A stretch of DNA of 64,000 nt from Mycolicibacterium bacteremicum. Its GTDB lineage: Bacteria; Actinomycetota; Actinomycetes; Mycobacteriales; Mycobacteriaceae. Made by a program: the position numbers and the translations under genes. The DNA lies in the NCBI RefSeq assembly GCF_002086115.1, contig NZ_MVHJ01000001.1, positions 248,001 to 312,000 of the forward strand, read 5' to 3'. Below the pieces are notes generated by a model. It did not search any database. It was not told where the DNA came from and saw only the letters and a list, made by a program, of their open reading frames with translations. Below are positions 39,683 through 48,825 of the stretch, one piece after another (the stretch's first letter is position 1; each line of letters opens with the position of its first letter).

Positions 39683-40584
39683 GTTCCGCGGTCCTGCAAC
39701 GCCTGCACGATCCCTACCCGAGCCGGTTGAACCATGCCGTCACGCCTGTCGAGCGCTGGGAGCCGACGGTGTGGTGCGAGGAGACCTCGGACGGCCCGCT
39801 GGGCGCCGCCGATCTCGACCGGTTCGCCGACGACGGCCACCTGAGCCGGCCCGGTACCGTCGGCGACGACACGCTGCCATCGCTGCGCACCGAGATCGAC
39901 CGGCTCGCAGCCGAACTGGCTACCGATGACCCACGTGTCATCCGCGAGCCGCGCGGCACCATCCGGTCGATCTTCCAGCCGCACCTGCTCAGCGGATTGG
40001 TCGCCGATGTGGTGCGGATGGACACCGTGCTGCCGGTGGCCCAGCAGCTGCTCGGCGGTGACGTCTACATCCACCAGGCGCGGATTAATCTGATGCCGGG
40101 CTTCACCGGGTCCGGTTTCTACTGGCACTCCGATTTCGAGACCTGGCATGCCGAGGACGGCATGCCGCGGATGCGTGCGGTCTCCTGCTCGATCGCACTG
40201 ACCCACAACTACCCCTACAACGGGTCGCTGATGGTCATCCCCGGATCGCACCGGACGTTCTATCCGTGCGTCGGCGCCACCCCCGATGATCACCACCGGG
40301 AATCACTGGTGGCCCAGCAGTTCGGGGTGCCCGACGAGGACACCCTCACCAAGGCCGTCGACCGGCACGGGATCGACCAGTTCACCGGCGCCGCCGGCAG
40401 CGCGCTGTGGTTCGACTGCAACCTGCTGCACGGCTCGGGGTCCAACATCACCCCACTGCCGCGCTCGAACATCTTCCTGGTATTCAACTCGGTGGACAAC
40501 CAGCTCACCGCGCCGTACGCCGCCAAGGCCATCCGACCCGAGCACCTGGCGGCGCGCACGGCCACCGACCCGGTGCGGCGATAG
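39679..40584 (+). CDS. ectD: Ectoine 5-hydroxylase EctD
   Basis: This Fe(II)/2-oxoglutarate dioxygenase hydroxylates ectoine to 5-hydroxyectoine. In the 301-aa protein the iron triad is His150, Asp152 (FYWHSDFETWHAEDGMP, the family signature) and distal His251 (LLHGSG). ATG 39679 follows a GGAGG site and overlaps ectC. It completes a full ectABCD operon with no ask_ect or regulator gene attached. Confidence 0.96.
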   Translation: MSSAVLQRLHDPYPSRLNHAVTPVERWEPTVWCEETSDGPLGAADLDRFADDGHLSRPGTVGDDTLPSLRTEIDRLAAELATDDPRVIREPRGTIRSIFQPHLLSGLVADVVRMDTVLPVAQQLLGGDVYIHQARINLMPGFTGSGFYWHSDFETWHAEDGMPRMRAVSCSIALTHNYPYNGSLMVIPGSHRTFYPCVGATPDDHHRESLVAQQFGVPDEDTLTKAVDRHGIDQFTGAAGSALWFDCNLLHGSGSNITPLPRSNIFLVFNSVDNQLTAPYAAKAIRPEHLAARTATDPVRR

Positions 40585-40615
40585 ACGTGCCGCCTCGGCG
40601 TCCCGGCACGTCGCC

Positions 40616-40621
40616 TAGGCT
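40616..40621 (+). promoter_or_regulatory. Leaderless -10 box of dop
   Basis: TAGGCT is followed by six bases and ATG 40628. No Shine-Dalgarno is present. It lets dop be transcribed separately from the ect operon. Confidence 0.5.
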
Positions 40622-40627
40622 TCACTC

Positions 40628-42136
40628 ATGCAACGGATCATCGGGACCGAGGTCGAGTACGGCATCTCCTCGCCGTCGGACCCCACGGCCAATCCGATCC
40701 TGACCTCCACGCAGGCCGTGCTGGCCTACGCGGCGGCCGCCGGACTGCAGCGGGCCAAGCGCACCCGGTGGGATTACGAGGTGGAGTCGCCACTGCGCGA
40801 CGCGCGCGGATTCGACCTGTCCCGCGGGACCGGCCCGGCTCCCATCGTCGACGCCGACGAGGTCGGCGCGGCCAACATGATCCTGACCAACGGCGCCCGG
40901 CTCTATGTCGACCACGCCCACCCGGAGTACTCCGCTCCGGAGGTCACCGATCCGATGGACGCGGTTATCTGGGACAAGGCCGGCGAACGGGTCATGGAGG
41001 CCGCGGCGCGGCACGTGGCCAGCGTGCCCGGTGCGGTGAAACTGCAGCTCTACAAGAACAACGTCGACGGCAAGGGTGCGTCCTATGGCACCCACGAGAA
41101 CTACCTGATGTCGCGGCAGACCCCGTTCTCGTCGGTGATCGCCGGGTTCACCCCGTTCCTGGTGTCCCGGCAGGTGGTCACCGGCTCGGGTCGCGTCGGT
41201 ATCGGACCGTCCGGGGACGAGCCCGGTTTCCAGCTCTCGCAGCGCGCCGACTACATCGAGGTCGAGGTCGGCCTGGAGACCACCCTCAAGCGCGGCATCA
41301 TCAACACCCGCGACGAGCCGCATGCCGATGCCGACAAGTACCGCAGGCTGCACGTCATCATCGGCGATGCCAATCTGGCCGAGACCTCGACCTATCTGAA
41401 GGTCGGTGCCAGCTCGCTGGTCCTCGACCTCATCGAGGAGGGGCCCGCGCACGGTATCGACCTCTCGGATCTGGCGCTGGCCCGCCCGGTACACGCGGTG
41501 CACGTCATCAGCCGGGATCCATCGCTGCGGGCCACCGTCGCACTGGCCGACGGCCGTGAGCTGACCGCGCTTGCGCTGCAACGGATCTACCTGGACCGGG
41601 TGGCCAAGCTCGTCGACGCCCGCGATCCGGACCCGCGGGCCGCCCACGTCATCGAGACCTGGGCGCACGTGCTGGACCTGCTGGAGCGCGATCCGATGGA
41701 GTGCGCCGAGATCCTGGACTGGCCGGCCAAGCTGCGGCTGCTGGAGGGTTTCCGCAACCGCGAGAATCTGTCCTGGTCGGCGCCGCGGCTGCACCTGGTG
41801 GATCTGCAGTACTCGGATGTGCGGCTGGACAAGGGCCTCTACAACCGGCTGGTCGCGCGCGGCTCGATGCAGCGCCTGGTCACCGAACAGCAGGTGCTCG
41901 ACGCCGTCGACAACCCGCCGACCGACACCAGGGCGTACTTCCGCGGCGAGTGTCTGCGTCGGTTCGGCGCCGATATCGCCGCGGCGAGCTGGGACTCGGT
42001 GATCTTCGATCTGGGCGGGGATTCGCTCGTCCGGATTCCGACGTTGGAGCCACTGCGGGGTAGCAAGGCACACGTCGGTGCGCTGCTGGATTCGGTGGAC
42101 AGTGCCGTCGAACTGGTCGAGCAGCTCACCACCTAA
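40628..42136 (+). CDS. dop: Pup deamidase/depupylase Dop
   Basis: It deamidates the C-terminal Gln of Pup to Glu and removes Pup from substrates. The 502-aa protein is of the carboxylate-amine/glutamine-synthetase-like fold. The N-terminal [11 protein letters not shown] carries the ATP/Mg-binding glutamates, and the ENYL and [19 protein letters not shown] stretches are shared with PafA. A Dop-specific loop (residues about 37-75) follows the first strand. It lies 74 bp upstream of pup. Confidence 0.98.
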   Translation: MQRIIGTEVEYGISSPSDPTANPILTSTQAVLAYAAAAGLQRAKRTRWDYEVESPLRDARGFDLSRGTGPAPIVDADEVGAANMILTNGARLYVDHAHPEYSAPEVTDPMDAVIWDKAGERVMEAAARHVASVPGAVKLQLYKNNVDGKGASYGTHENYLMSRQTPFSSVIAGFTPFLVSRQVVTGSGRVGIGPSGDEPGFQLSQRADYIEVEVGLETTLKRGIINTRDEPHADADKYRRLHVIIGDANLAETSTYLKVGASSLVLDLIEEGPAHGIDLSDLALARPVHAVHVISRDPSLRATVALADGRELTALALQRIYLDRVAKLVDARDPDPRAAHVIETWAHVLDLLERDPMECAEILDWPAKLRLLEGFRNRENLSWSAPRLHLVDLQYSDVRLDKGLYNRLVARGSMQRLVTEQQVLDAVDNPPTDTRAYFRGECLRRFGADIAAASWDSVIFDLGGDSLVRIPTLEPLRGSKAHVGALLDSVDSAVELVEQLTT

Positions 42137-42155
42137 GTCTGGCTATGCCCAGCTT

Positions 42156-42173
42156 TACCGGCGTCGACCGGTA
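42156..42173 (+). other. Small dyad upstream of pup
   Basis: TACCGG and CCGGTA pair around GTCGAC-like centre bases, just after a CTGG/CCAG mini-hairpin at 42139-42152. It may be a regulatory site or leader structure of the pup-prcBA transcript. Confidence 0.3.
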
Positions 42174-42210
42174 ATGTGAAAGAACCGGACAGAGCAATCA
42201 GGAGGCAGCG

Positions 42211-42405
42211 ATGGCTCAGGAGCAGACCAAGCGTGGCGGAGGCGGCGGTGAGGACGACGACGTCCCCGGCGCTTCGGCAGCCGGCCAGGAGCGCCGCGAG
42301 AAGCTGGCCGAGGAGACCGACGATCTGCTCGACGAGATTGACGATGTCCTGGAGGAGAACGCCGAGGACTTCGTGCGCGCCTACGTCCAAAAGGGTGGCC
42401 AGTGA
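42211..42405 (+). CDS. pup: Prokaryotic ubiquitin-like protein Pup
   Basis: This 64-aa disordered tag is attached by PafA to lysines of target proteins. It ends in Gly-Gly-Gln, so Dop must convert the Gln to Glu before use. The C-terminal half ([25 protein letters not shown] region) forms the helix that binds the Mpa coiled coil. There is a run of five glycines near the N-terminus. ATG 42211 follows an AGGAGG site. The stop overlaps the prcB GTG by four bases. Confidence 0.98.
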   Translation: MAQEQTKRGGGGGEDDDVPGASAAGQERREKLAEETDDLLDEIDDVLEENAEDFVRAYVQKGGQ

Positions 42406-43247
42406 CGGCTTGGTCGAATAAGCCGGTCCCCACCAGTCTCGACATCACCTCACCGCACCTGAATCTGTCGTCCTTCTCGGATTTCCTGAGTCGGCAGGCG
42501 CCCCAGCTGCTTCCGAACGGCCGCGACGTGGCCGGCCCGGGCGCAGATCTGCCGCATGGCACGACGATCGTGGCCCTGAAATTCCCGGGCGGTGTGCTGA
42601 TCGCCGGCGACCGACGGGCCACCCAGGGGCACATGATCGCCAGTCGCGATGTCCAGAAGGTGCACATCGCCGACGATTACGCAGCCACCGGCATCGCCGG
42701 GACGGCGGCGATCGCCGTCGAGTTCGCCCGCCTGTACGCCGTCGAGCTGGAGCACTACGAGAAGGTCGAGGGCGTACCGCTGACGTTCCGCGGCAAGGTG
42801 AACCGGCTGGCCACCATGGTGCGCGGCAATCTCGGTGCGGCACTGCAGGGTTTCGTGGCGTTGCCGCTGTTGGTCGCGTTCGACATCGATGACGCCGACC
42901 AGCGCAACGCCGGTCGCATCGTGTCCTTCGACGCCGCCGGCGGCTGGAACATCGAGGAGGAGGGCTACCAGGCGGTGGGCTCGGGCTCACTGTTCGCGAA
43001 GTCCTCGATCAAGAAGCTCTATCCCCAGGTCACCGACGCCGACACGGCGCTGAGCGCCGGTATCGAGGCGCTCTATGACGCCGCCGACGACGACTCGGCG
43101 ACCGGTGGTCCGGATCTGGTGCGCGGTATCTACCCGACCGCGGTGCTGATCGGCCCGGAGGGAGCGGAGGAAGTGACCGAGGCCCGGATCGCCGATCTGG
43201 CCAGACAGGTCATCGAGAAACGGACGCGTGCGGACGGTAACGGCTGA
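42402..43247 (+). CDS. prcB: Proteasome beta subunit PrcB
   Basis: It is the proteolytic subunit of the 20S core. The 281-aa precursor has a 53-residue propeptide and is expected to self-cleave before Thr54 ([13 protein letters not shown]), exposing the N-terminal threonine nucleophile. The GDRRATQGH region carries the conserved Asp and the Lys/Arg pocket. GTG 42402 overlaps pup, and the stop overlaps prcA by one base. Confidence 0.98.
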   Translation: MTAWSNKPVPTSLDITSPHLNLSSFSDFLSRQAPQLLPNGRDVAGPGADLPHGTTIVALKFPGGVLIAGDRRATQGHMIASRDVQKVHIADDYAATGIAGTAAIAVEFARLYAVELEHYEKVEGVPLTFRGKVNRLATMVRGNLGAALQGFVALPLLVAFDIDDADQRNAGRIVSFDAAGGWNIEEEGYQAVGSGSLFAKSSIKKLYPQVTDADTALSAGIEALYDAADDDSATGGPDLVRGIYPTAVLIGPEGAEEVTEARIADLARQVIEKRTRADGNG

Positions 43248-43987
43248 TGAGTTTTCCCTATTTCATCTCGCCCGAACAGGCGATGCGTGAGCGCTCCGAG
43301 CTTGCGCGTAAGGGTATTTCGCGCGGACGCAGCGTCGTCGTGCTGACCTATGACAGCGGCGTGTTGTTCGTCGCCGAGAATCCGTCGCGATCGCTGCAGA
43401 AGGTCAGCGAGCTCTACGACCGCGTGGGTTTCGCCGCGGTGGGCCGGTTCAACGAGTTCGACAAGCTGAGGGTGGCCGGCATCCAGTTCGCCGACACCCG
43501 GGGCTACGCCTATGACCGCCGGGATGTGACCGGCCGGCAGCTGGCCAACGTGTACGCCCAGGCGCTGGGCACCATCTTCACCGAGCAGGCCAAACCGTTC
43601 GAGGTGGAGCTCTGCGTGGCCGAGGTGGCGCATCACGGTGAGACGAAAGCCCCTGAGCTGTACCGCATCACCTATGACGGTTCGATCGCCGACGAGCCGC
43701 ATTTCGTGGTGATGGGCGGCACCACCGAACCCATCGCCACGGCGCTGGGGGAGTCCTATACCGAGAACGCCACCCTGGCCGACGCGGTGAAGATCGCGGT
43801 GAACGCGCTGCGGGCCGGCGGCAACGGCAGCGAGCCGCGCGTGCTGGAACCGTCGACCATGGAGGTCGCGATCCTGGACGCCAACCGGCCACGCCGGGCG
43901 TTCCGCCGGATCACCGGCGCCGCACTGGAAGCGCTGGTCCCGGCGGCCGACGTGCAGACGGCCACCGAACAGCCCACCGCCGAGTAG
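43247..43987 (+). CDS. prcA: Proteasome alpha subunit PrcA
   Basis: It forms the outer rings of the 20S core that gate entry and dock Mpa. The 246-aa protein begins with [23 protein letters not shown], the gate-forming N-terminus and H0 helix. The C-terminal tail is Ala/Thr/Glu-rich. Coupled to prcB by a one-base overlap, it is followed by a strong hairpin. Confidence 0.98.
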   Translation: MSFPYFISPEQAMRERSELARKGISRGRSVVVLTYDSGVLFVAENPSRSLQKVSELYDRVGFAAVGRFNEFDKLRVAGIQFADTRGYAYDRRDVTGRQLANVYAQALGTIFTEQAKPFEVELCVAEVAHHGETKAPELYRITYDGSIADEPHFVVMGGTTEPIATALGESYTENATLADAVKIAVNALRAGGNGSEPRVLEPSTMEVAILDANRPRRAFRRITGAALEALVPAADVQTATEQPTAE

Positions 43988-44023
43988 GCGCCCCACCCGC
44001 CTGCGTCGGTGCGCGGGGCGCCT
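43986..44023 (+). terminator. Hairpin after prcA
   Basis: AGGCGCCCC (43986-43994) pairs perfectly with GGGGCGCCT (44015-44023) across a 20-nt loop, starting within the prcA stop codon. There is no U-tract, as is common in mycobacteria. It probably ends the pup-prcBA transcript before the separate pafA promoter. Confidence 0.55.
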
Positions 44024-44128
44024 GTGCCGGCAAACCGACCCCGTGGGAAGCTGGGCGCCGGTCGGTGATCACCGACCCGAAAAGCGAACCGCTGGCGGGC
44101 TTGCCCACCGATACCGAGACCCACCCCG

Positions 44129-44134
44129 TAAGCT
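44129..44134 (+). promoter_or_regulatory. Leaderless -10 box of pafA
   Basis: TAAGCT is followed by exactly seven bases and GTG 44142. The identical hexamer and spacing occur at pafB. Confidence 0.6.
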
Positions 44135-44141
44135 CGACTGT

Positions 44142-45500
44142 GTGCAGCGACGGATCATGGGAATCGAAACCGAATTCGGCGTGACCTGCACGTTCCATGG
44201 TCACCGCCGGCTCAGTCCCGACGAGGTTGCCCGCTATCTGTTCCGGCGGGTCGTGTCCTGGGGCCGCAGCTCCAACGTCTTCCTCCGCAACGGTGCCCGG
44301 TTGTACCTCGATGTGGGGTCGCACCCGGAGTACGCCACCGCCGAGTGCGACAACCTGCATCAGCTGGTCACCCACGACCGCGCCGGTGAGCGGGTCCTGG
44401 AGGATCTGCTGATCGACGCCGAGCAGCGACTGGCCGACGAGGGCATCGGCGGTGACATCTACCTGTTCAAGAACAACACCGACTCGGCCGGCAACTCCTA
44501 CGGTTGCCACGAGAACTACCTCATCGTGCGGGCCGGCGAATTCTCCCGCATCTCCGATGTGCTGCTGCCCTTCCTGGTCACCCGGCAGTTGATCTGCGGT
44601 GCCGGCAAGGTGCTGCAGACCCCCAAGTCGGCGACGTTCTGCCTGTCCCAGCGCGCCGAGCACATCTGGGAGGGCGTCTCCAGCGCCACCACCCGATCAC
44701 GTCCGATCATCAACACCCGCGACGAACCGCACGCCGATGCCGAGAAGTACCGCCGGCTGCACGTCATCGTCGGTGACTCGAACATGAGCGAAGCCACCAC
44801 CATGCTCAAGGTCGGTACCGCGTCGCTGGTGCTGGAGATGATCGAGGCCGGCGTGGCGTTCCGGGACTTCTCCCTGGACAATCCGATCCGGGCCATCCGG
44901 GAGGTCAGCCACGACCTGACCGGACGCCGGCCGGTACGGCTGGCCGGCGGTCGCCAGGCCAGCGCGCTGGACATCCAGCGGGAGTACTACGGGCGCGCGG
45001 TGGAGTACCTGCAGACCCGCGAACCGAACACCCAGATCGAGCAGGTCGTCGATCTGTGGGGGCGCCAGCTCGACGCCGTGGAGAGTCAGGACTTCGCCAA
45101 GGTGGACACCGAGATCGACTGGGTGATCAAGCGCAAGCTGTTCCAGCGGTATCAGGACCGCTACGACATGGAGCTGTCCGATCCCAAGATCGCCCAGCTC
45201 GACCTGGCCTACCACGACATCAAGCGCGGCCGCGGCGTGTTCGACCTGCTGCAGCGCAAGGGTCTGGCGGCGCGCATCACCACCGACGAGGAGATCGAGG
45301 CGGCGGTCAACACCCCGCCGCAGACCACTCGGGCCAAGCTGCGCGGCGAATTCATCAGCGCCGCACAGGAAGCGGGCCGTGACTTCACGGTCGACTGGGT
45401 GCACCTCAAGCTCAACGACCAGGCGCAGCGCACCGTGCTGTGCAAAGACCCGTTCCGGTCGGTCGACGAGCGGGTCAAGCGGCTCATCGCCAGCATGTGA
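44142..45500 (+). CDS. pafA: Pup-protein ligase PafA
   Basis: It forms the isopeptide bond between the C-terminal Glu of Pup and a substrate lysine, using ATP. The 452-aa protein equals M. tuberculosis PafA in length and is nearly identical by recollection. The N-terminal [17 protein letters not shown] contains the magnesium-binding glutamates, and [27 protein letters not shown] is the conserved core shared with Dop. The start is GTG 44142, supported by the TAAGCT box. Confidence 0.98.
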   Translation: MQRRIMGIETEFGVTCTFHGHRRLSPDEVARYLFRRVVSWGRSSNVFLRNGARLYLDVGSHPEYATAECDNLHQLVTHDRAGERVLEDLLIDAEQRLADEGIGGDIYLFKNNTDSAGNSYGCHENYLIVRAGEFSRISDVLLPFLVTRQLICGAGKVLQTPKSATFCLSQRAEHIWEGVSSATTRSRPIINTRDEPHADAEKYRRLHVIVGDSNMSEATTMLKVGTASLVLEMIEAGVAFRDFSLDNPIRAIREVSHDLTGRRPVRLAGGRQASALDIQREYYGRAVEYLQTREPNTQIEQVVDLWGRQLDAVESQDFAKVDTEIDWVIKRKLFQRYQDRYDMELSDPKIAQLDLAYHDIKRGRGVFDLLQRKGLAARITTDEEIEAAVNTPPQTTRAKLRGEFISAAQEAGRDFTVDWVHLKLNDQAQRTVLCKDPFRSVDERVKRLIASM

Positions 45501-45538
45501 TGGGCAGGTCGCGCACGGTCGGCGCGGCCCGCACCCCC

Positions 45539-45544
45539 TAAGCT
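45539..45544 (+). promoter_or_regulatory. Leaderless -10 box of pafBC
   Basis: TAAGCT-N7-GTG 45552, duplicating the pafA arrangement 1.4 kb upstream. Confidence 0.6.
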
Positions 45545-45551
45545 GCTTCAG

Positions 45552-46565
45552 GTGGCGACGTCAAAGGTCGAAAGACTGATGAATCTGGTGATCGCGCTGC
45601 TGGCCACCAGTTCGTATCTGACGGCGGAGAAGATCCGCAAGAACGTGGCCGGGTACTCCGACAGCCCGTCCGACGAGGCGTTCTCCCGGATGTTCGAGCG
45701 CGACAAGAACGAACTCCGCGACCTGGGCATCCCGCTGGAGACCGGGAAGGTCTCCTCCTTCGACGCCACCGAGGGCTATCGGATCAACCGGGCCGCCTAC
45801 GCTCTGCCGCCGGTCGAGCTGAACCCCGAGGAATCCGCGGCGGTGGCCGTGGCGACCCAGCTGTGGCAGTCACCCGAGCTGGTCACTGCCACCCAGAGCG
45901 CGCTGCTGAAGTTGCGCGCCGCCGGGGTGGACGTGGACTCCGAGGACGTCGGGGTGGCGATCAGTTCGACCGCGACGCTGCCCGGGCTGCGTGGCTCCGA
46001 GGAGGCGCTCGGAGTGCTGCTGGCGGCGACGAACTCGGGCCGGGTGGTGCAGTTCGAGCACCGCCAGACCCGCAACGACCCGTACCGGACCCGCACCCTG
46101 GAACCGTGGGGTGTGGTGACGCACCGCGGCCGCTGGTACGTCGTGGGCCACGACCGGGACCGCGACGACACCCGCACCTTCCGGTTGTCCCGGATCGGGC
46201 CCGGCGCCAAGGCGATCGGACCGGCCGGGGCGGTGACTGTCCCGGACGGGGTGAACCTGCGGGCGATCGTCGCGCAGGTGGTCGCCGACGTGCCGACCGG
46301 CGAGAAGGCCAGGGTGTGGATCGCCCAGGGCCGGGCGACCGCGCTGCGCAGGCAGGCCGCCTCGGCCCGGCCGCTGACCTGGCAGGGACGGGCAGGAGAG
46401 GAGATCACCGTCGACATCGGCATGTACGACCGACTGGCGCGCGAGGTCGCGAGCTACGGCCCCGATGCCGTGGCGCTGGACCCGCCGCAATTGCGCGAGG
46501 ACGTGCTGGCCCGGTTGCGCGCCCACGCCGGTGCCGCCGAGCAGCCGAAGGCGGACCGCCGATGA
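45552..46565 (+). CDS. pafB: WYL-domain transcriptional activator PafB
   Basis: A 337-aa protein with an N-terminal winged HTH, a WYL domain (GRWYVVGHDRDRDDTRTFRLSRIG) and a C-terminal WCX extension. With PafC it forms the activator of the LexA/RecA-independent DNA-damage regulon of mycobacteria. GTG 45552 is supported by a TAAGCT box. The stop overlaps pafC by four bases. Confidence 0.96.
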   Translation: MATSKVERLMNLVIALLATSSYLTAEKIRKNVAGYSDSPSDEAFSRMFERDKNELRDLGIPLETGKVSSFDATEGYRINRAAYALPPVELNPEESAAVAVATQLWQSPELVTATQSALLKLRAAGVDVDSEDVGVAISSTATLPGLRGSEEALGVLLAATNSGRVVQFEHRQTRNDPYRTRTLEPWGVVTHRGRWYVVGHDRDRDDTRTFRLSRIGPGAKAIGPAGAVTVPDGVNLRAIVAQVVADVPTGEKARVWIAQGRATALRRQAASARPLTWQGRAGEEITVDIGMYDRLAREVASYGPDAVALDPPQLREDVLARLRAHAGAAEQPKADRR

Positions 46566-47515
46566 GCACCACCCAGGTGTCGACCCGACTGGTGCGGTTG
46601 CTGAACATGGTCCCGTACTTCAAGGCCAACCCGCGGGTGACCCGTGACGAGGCCGCCGCCGCCCTCGGGGTGACCCGCAAGCAACTCGACGCCGATCTGG
46701 AGCAGCTCTGGCTGTGCGGTTTGCCCGGCTACGGCCCCGGCGACCTGATCGACTTCGACTTCACCGGTGACACGATCGAGGTCACCTTCGCAGCCGGCGT
46801 CGACCACCCATTGCGGCTGACCTCCCCGGAGGCGACCGGGGTGCTGGTGGCCTTGCGTGCCCTGCTCGACGTGCCGGGCATGGTCGACCCACAGGCCGCG
46901 CGCAGCGCCATCGCGAAGATCGAATCCGCGGCGGGCACGGCAGGCGCGCGGACCCCCATCGTCGTCGACGAACCCGAGAGCGCCACCGCATCGGCGGTTC
47001 GCGACGCCACCCGCACCGGTCGGGCATTGGCACTGGAGTACCACTCGGCCTCCCATGACACCGTGTCCAGCCGGGTGGTCGACCCGATCCGCGTGGTGCT
47101 CATCAGCGATCGCAGCTATCTAGAAGCCTGGTGCCGCAGCGCCGAGGGTGTGCGATTGTTCCGGTTCGACCGCATCGTCTCCGCGCAGGTACTCGACGAA
47201 CCGTCGGCCCCGCCGGCGCCGGCGGTTCAGGCCGAGCCCGACACCGCGCTCTTCGACGCCGATCCCGCGCTGCCGTCGGCCACCCTGCTCATCGATCGGA
47301 CCGCGAGCTGGATGTTCGACTATTACCCGCTGCGGGTGCTCACCGAGCTTCCCGACGGTGCGTGCGAAGCGGCCATGACCTACGCTTCTGACGAGTGGAT
47401 GGCACGCTTCGTGCTGGGTTTCGGGTCGGCCGTGCGGGTGTTGGAACCGCAGCAGTTGGCCGACAAGGTGCGCCACACGGCCGCAGCGGCGGTCCGTGCT
47501 TATGAAGACGAGTAG
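46562..47515 (+). CDS. pafC: WYL-domain transcriptional activator PafC
   Basis: A 317-aa paralogue of PafB. An N-terminal HTH (RDEAAAALGVTRKQLDADLEQL) precedes a WYL domain (SDRSYLEAWCRSAEGVRLFRFDRI) and a WCX domain. It acts as a heterodimer with PafB. ATG 46562 overlaps the pafB stop; the frame stays open far upstream, but that part is out-of-frame pafB sequence. Confidence 0.96.
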   Translation: MSTTQVSTRLVRLLNMVPYFKANPRVTRDEAAAALGVTRKQLDADLEQLWLCGLPGYGPGDLIDFDFTGDTIEVTFAAGVDHPLRLTSPEATGVLVALRALLDVPGMVDPQAARSAIAKIESAAGTAGARTPIVVDEPESATASAVRDATRTGRALALEYHSASHDTVSSRVVDPIRVVLISDRSYLEAWCRSAEGVRLFRFDRIVSAQVLDEPSAPPAPAVQAEPDTALFDADPALPSATLLIDRTASWMFDYYPLRVLTELPDGACEAAMTYASDEWMARFVLGFGSAVRVLEPQQLADKVRHTAAAAVRAYEDE

Positions 47516-47545
47516 ACTCGGTGACAATCTCTGGAGGTGTTTGAA

Positions 47546-47800
47546 TTGGGTGGTCTTCAACCCTGGCACTGGCTGATCGTCATCGCGGCGTTCATCCTGC
47601 TCTTCGGTGCCAAGAAGCTCCCGGACGCGGCGCGTTCGCTGGGCAAGTCGATGCGCATCTTCAAGTCCGAGATCAAGGAGATGCAGGCCGACGGCAACGA
47701 CAAGCCGAGCACGCCGCTGACCGAGGGCACCGCACCGGCCACGCCGGTCAGCTCGGAGCGGGTCGATACGCCCGAACAGTCGGACAAGCGAACGGCCTAG
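47546..47800 (+). CDS. tatA: Twin-arginine translocase subunit TatA
   Basis: It forms the protein-conducting element of the Tat export system. The 84-aa protein has one transmembrane helix (residues 5-20), the [23 protein letters not shown] amphipathic helix and an acidic Pro/Thr-rich tail. The start is TTG 47546, giving Met-Gly-Gly-Leu-Gln; GTG 47537 is the end of the GGAGG ribosome-binding site (47533-47537) and unlikely. It lies 30 bp after pafC. Confidence 0.95.
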   Translation: MGGLQPWHWLIVIAAFILLFGAKKLPDAARSLGKSMRIFKSEIKEMQADGNDKPSTPLTEGTAPATPVSSERVDTPEQSDKRTA

Positions 47801-47814
47801 ACAGCCGCAAAGTC

Positions 47815-47853
47815 CGTCCCATCCTCGCGGCGTGACGCCGCGTCGGTGGGACG
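47815..47853 (+). terminator. Strong hairpin between tatA and tatC
   Basis: An outer stem CGTCCCA/TGGGACG (47815-47821 with 47847-47853) encloses an inner perfect stem CGCGGCGT/ACGCCGCG (47826-47833 with 47835-47842) around one base. There is no U-tract. It could be a partial terminator or an RNA-processing site that sets different levels for TatA and TatC. Confidence 0.55.
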
Positions 47854-47889
47854 CATTCGCCATCGCCTGCAACGACGTTAAGGCTGCCC

Positions 47890-48825
47890 GTGCAGACCCC
47901 CGGAATCTTCAAGAAGCTGCGACGCCGCGCGCAGGCCAACCCCGACGGCACGATGTCGCTTGTCGACCATCTGGCCGAACTGCGCAACCGGTTGCTCATC
48001 GCGGTGGCCGCCGTGCTGCTGACCACCATCCTCGGGTTCATCTGGTACACCCACGGGATTCTGGGCTTCCACAGCCTGGGCGAATGGCTGCGCGGGCCGT
48101 ACTGCTCGTTACCCGAGTCGGCGCGCGCCACCATCGCCCCGGACGGGCAGTGCCGGCTGCTCGCCACGGGTCCCTTCGACCAGTTCATGTTGCGGTTGAA
48201 GGTCGCGCTGACCGCCGGCATCGTGCTGGCCTGCCCGGTGTGGCTCTATCAGCTGTGGGCGTTCATCACCCCGGGCCTGTACGCCAAGGAACGCCGCTTC
48301 GGTATCGCTTTCGTGGCGGTCGGCGCGGTGCTGTTCATCGGTGGCGCAGTGCTGGCCTACGTGGTGCTCTCGACAGCGCTGAGCTTCCTGTTGACCGTGG
48401 GCAGCGACGTCCAGGTCACCGCGCTGTCCGGCGATCAGTACTTCGGCTTCCTGATCAACCTGCTGCTGGTGTTCGGGATCAGCTTCGAGTTCCCGCTGCT
48501 GATCATCATGCTCAACGTCATCGGCGTGCTGCCCTACGCGAAGCTCAAGGAGTGGCGGCGTGGGCTGATCTTCGCGCTGTTCGTGTTCGCCGCCTTCGCC
48601 ACGCCCGGCTCGGACCCGTTCTCCATGCTGGCGCTGGCGTTGGCGCTCACCCTGCTGCTGGAGTTCGCCATCCAGATCGCCAGGATCCACGACAAGCGCA
48701 AGGCCAAGCGCGAAGCCCTGGCCGAGGTGCCGGAGGACCAGGCCGCGCCCATCCCGGCGGCCGAGCCCATCGCCCCGCCCACCCCGGTGACCTCGCAGAC
48801 GTTGATCGATGACGACGCCACCTGA
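47890..48825 (+). CDS. tatC: Twin-arginine translocase subunit TatC
   Basis: It is the Tat signal-peptide receptor. The 311-aa protein has six transmembrane helices; the N-terminal [14 protein letters not shown] segment contains the conserved Glu of the signal-binding site, and [11 protein letters not shown] is the conserved mid-region. The C-terminal tail is Ala/Pro-rich. The GTG is at 47890. It overlaps helY by 17 bp. Substrates encoded here may include the Tat-like sugar-binding lipoprotein. Confidence 0.96.
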   Translation: MQTPGIFKKLRRRAQANPDGTMSLVDHLAELRNRLLIAVAAVLLTTILGFIWYTHGILGFHSLGEWLRGPYCSLPESARATIAPDGQCRLLATGPFDQFMLRLKVALTAGIVLACPVWLYQLWAFITPGLYAKERRFGIAFVAVGAVLFIGGAVLAYVVLSTALSFLLTVGSDVQVTALSGDQYFGFLINLLLVFGISFEFPLLIIMLNVIGVLPYAKLKEWRRGLIFALFVFAAFATPGSDPFSMLALALALTLLLEFAIQIARIHDKRKAKREALAEVPEDQAAPIPAAEPIAPPTPVTSQTLIDDDAT

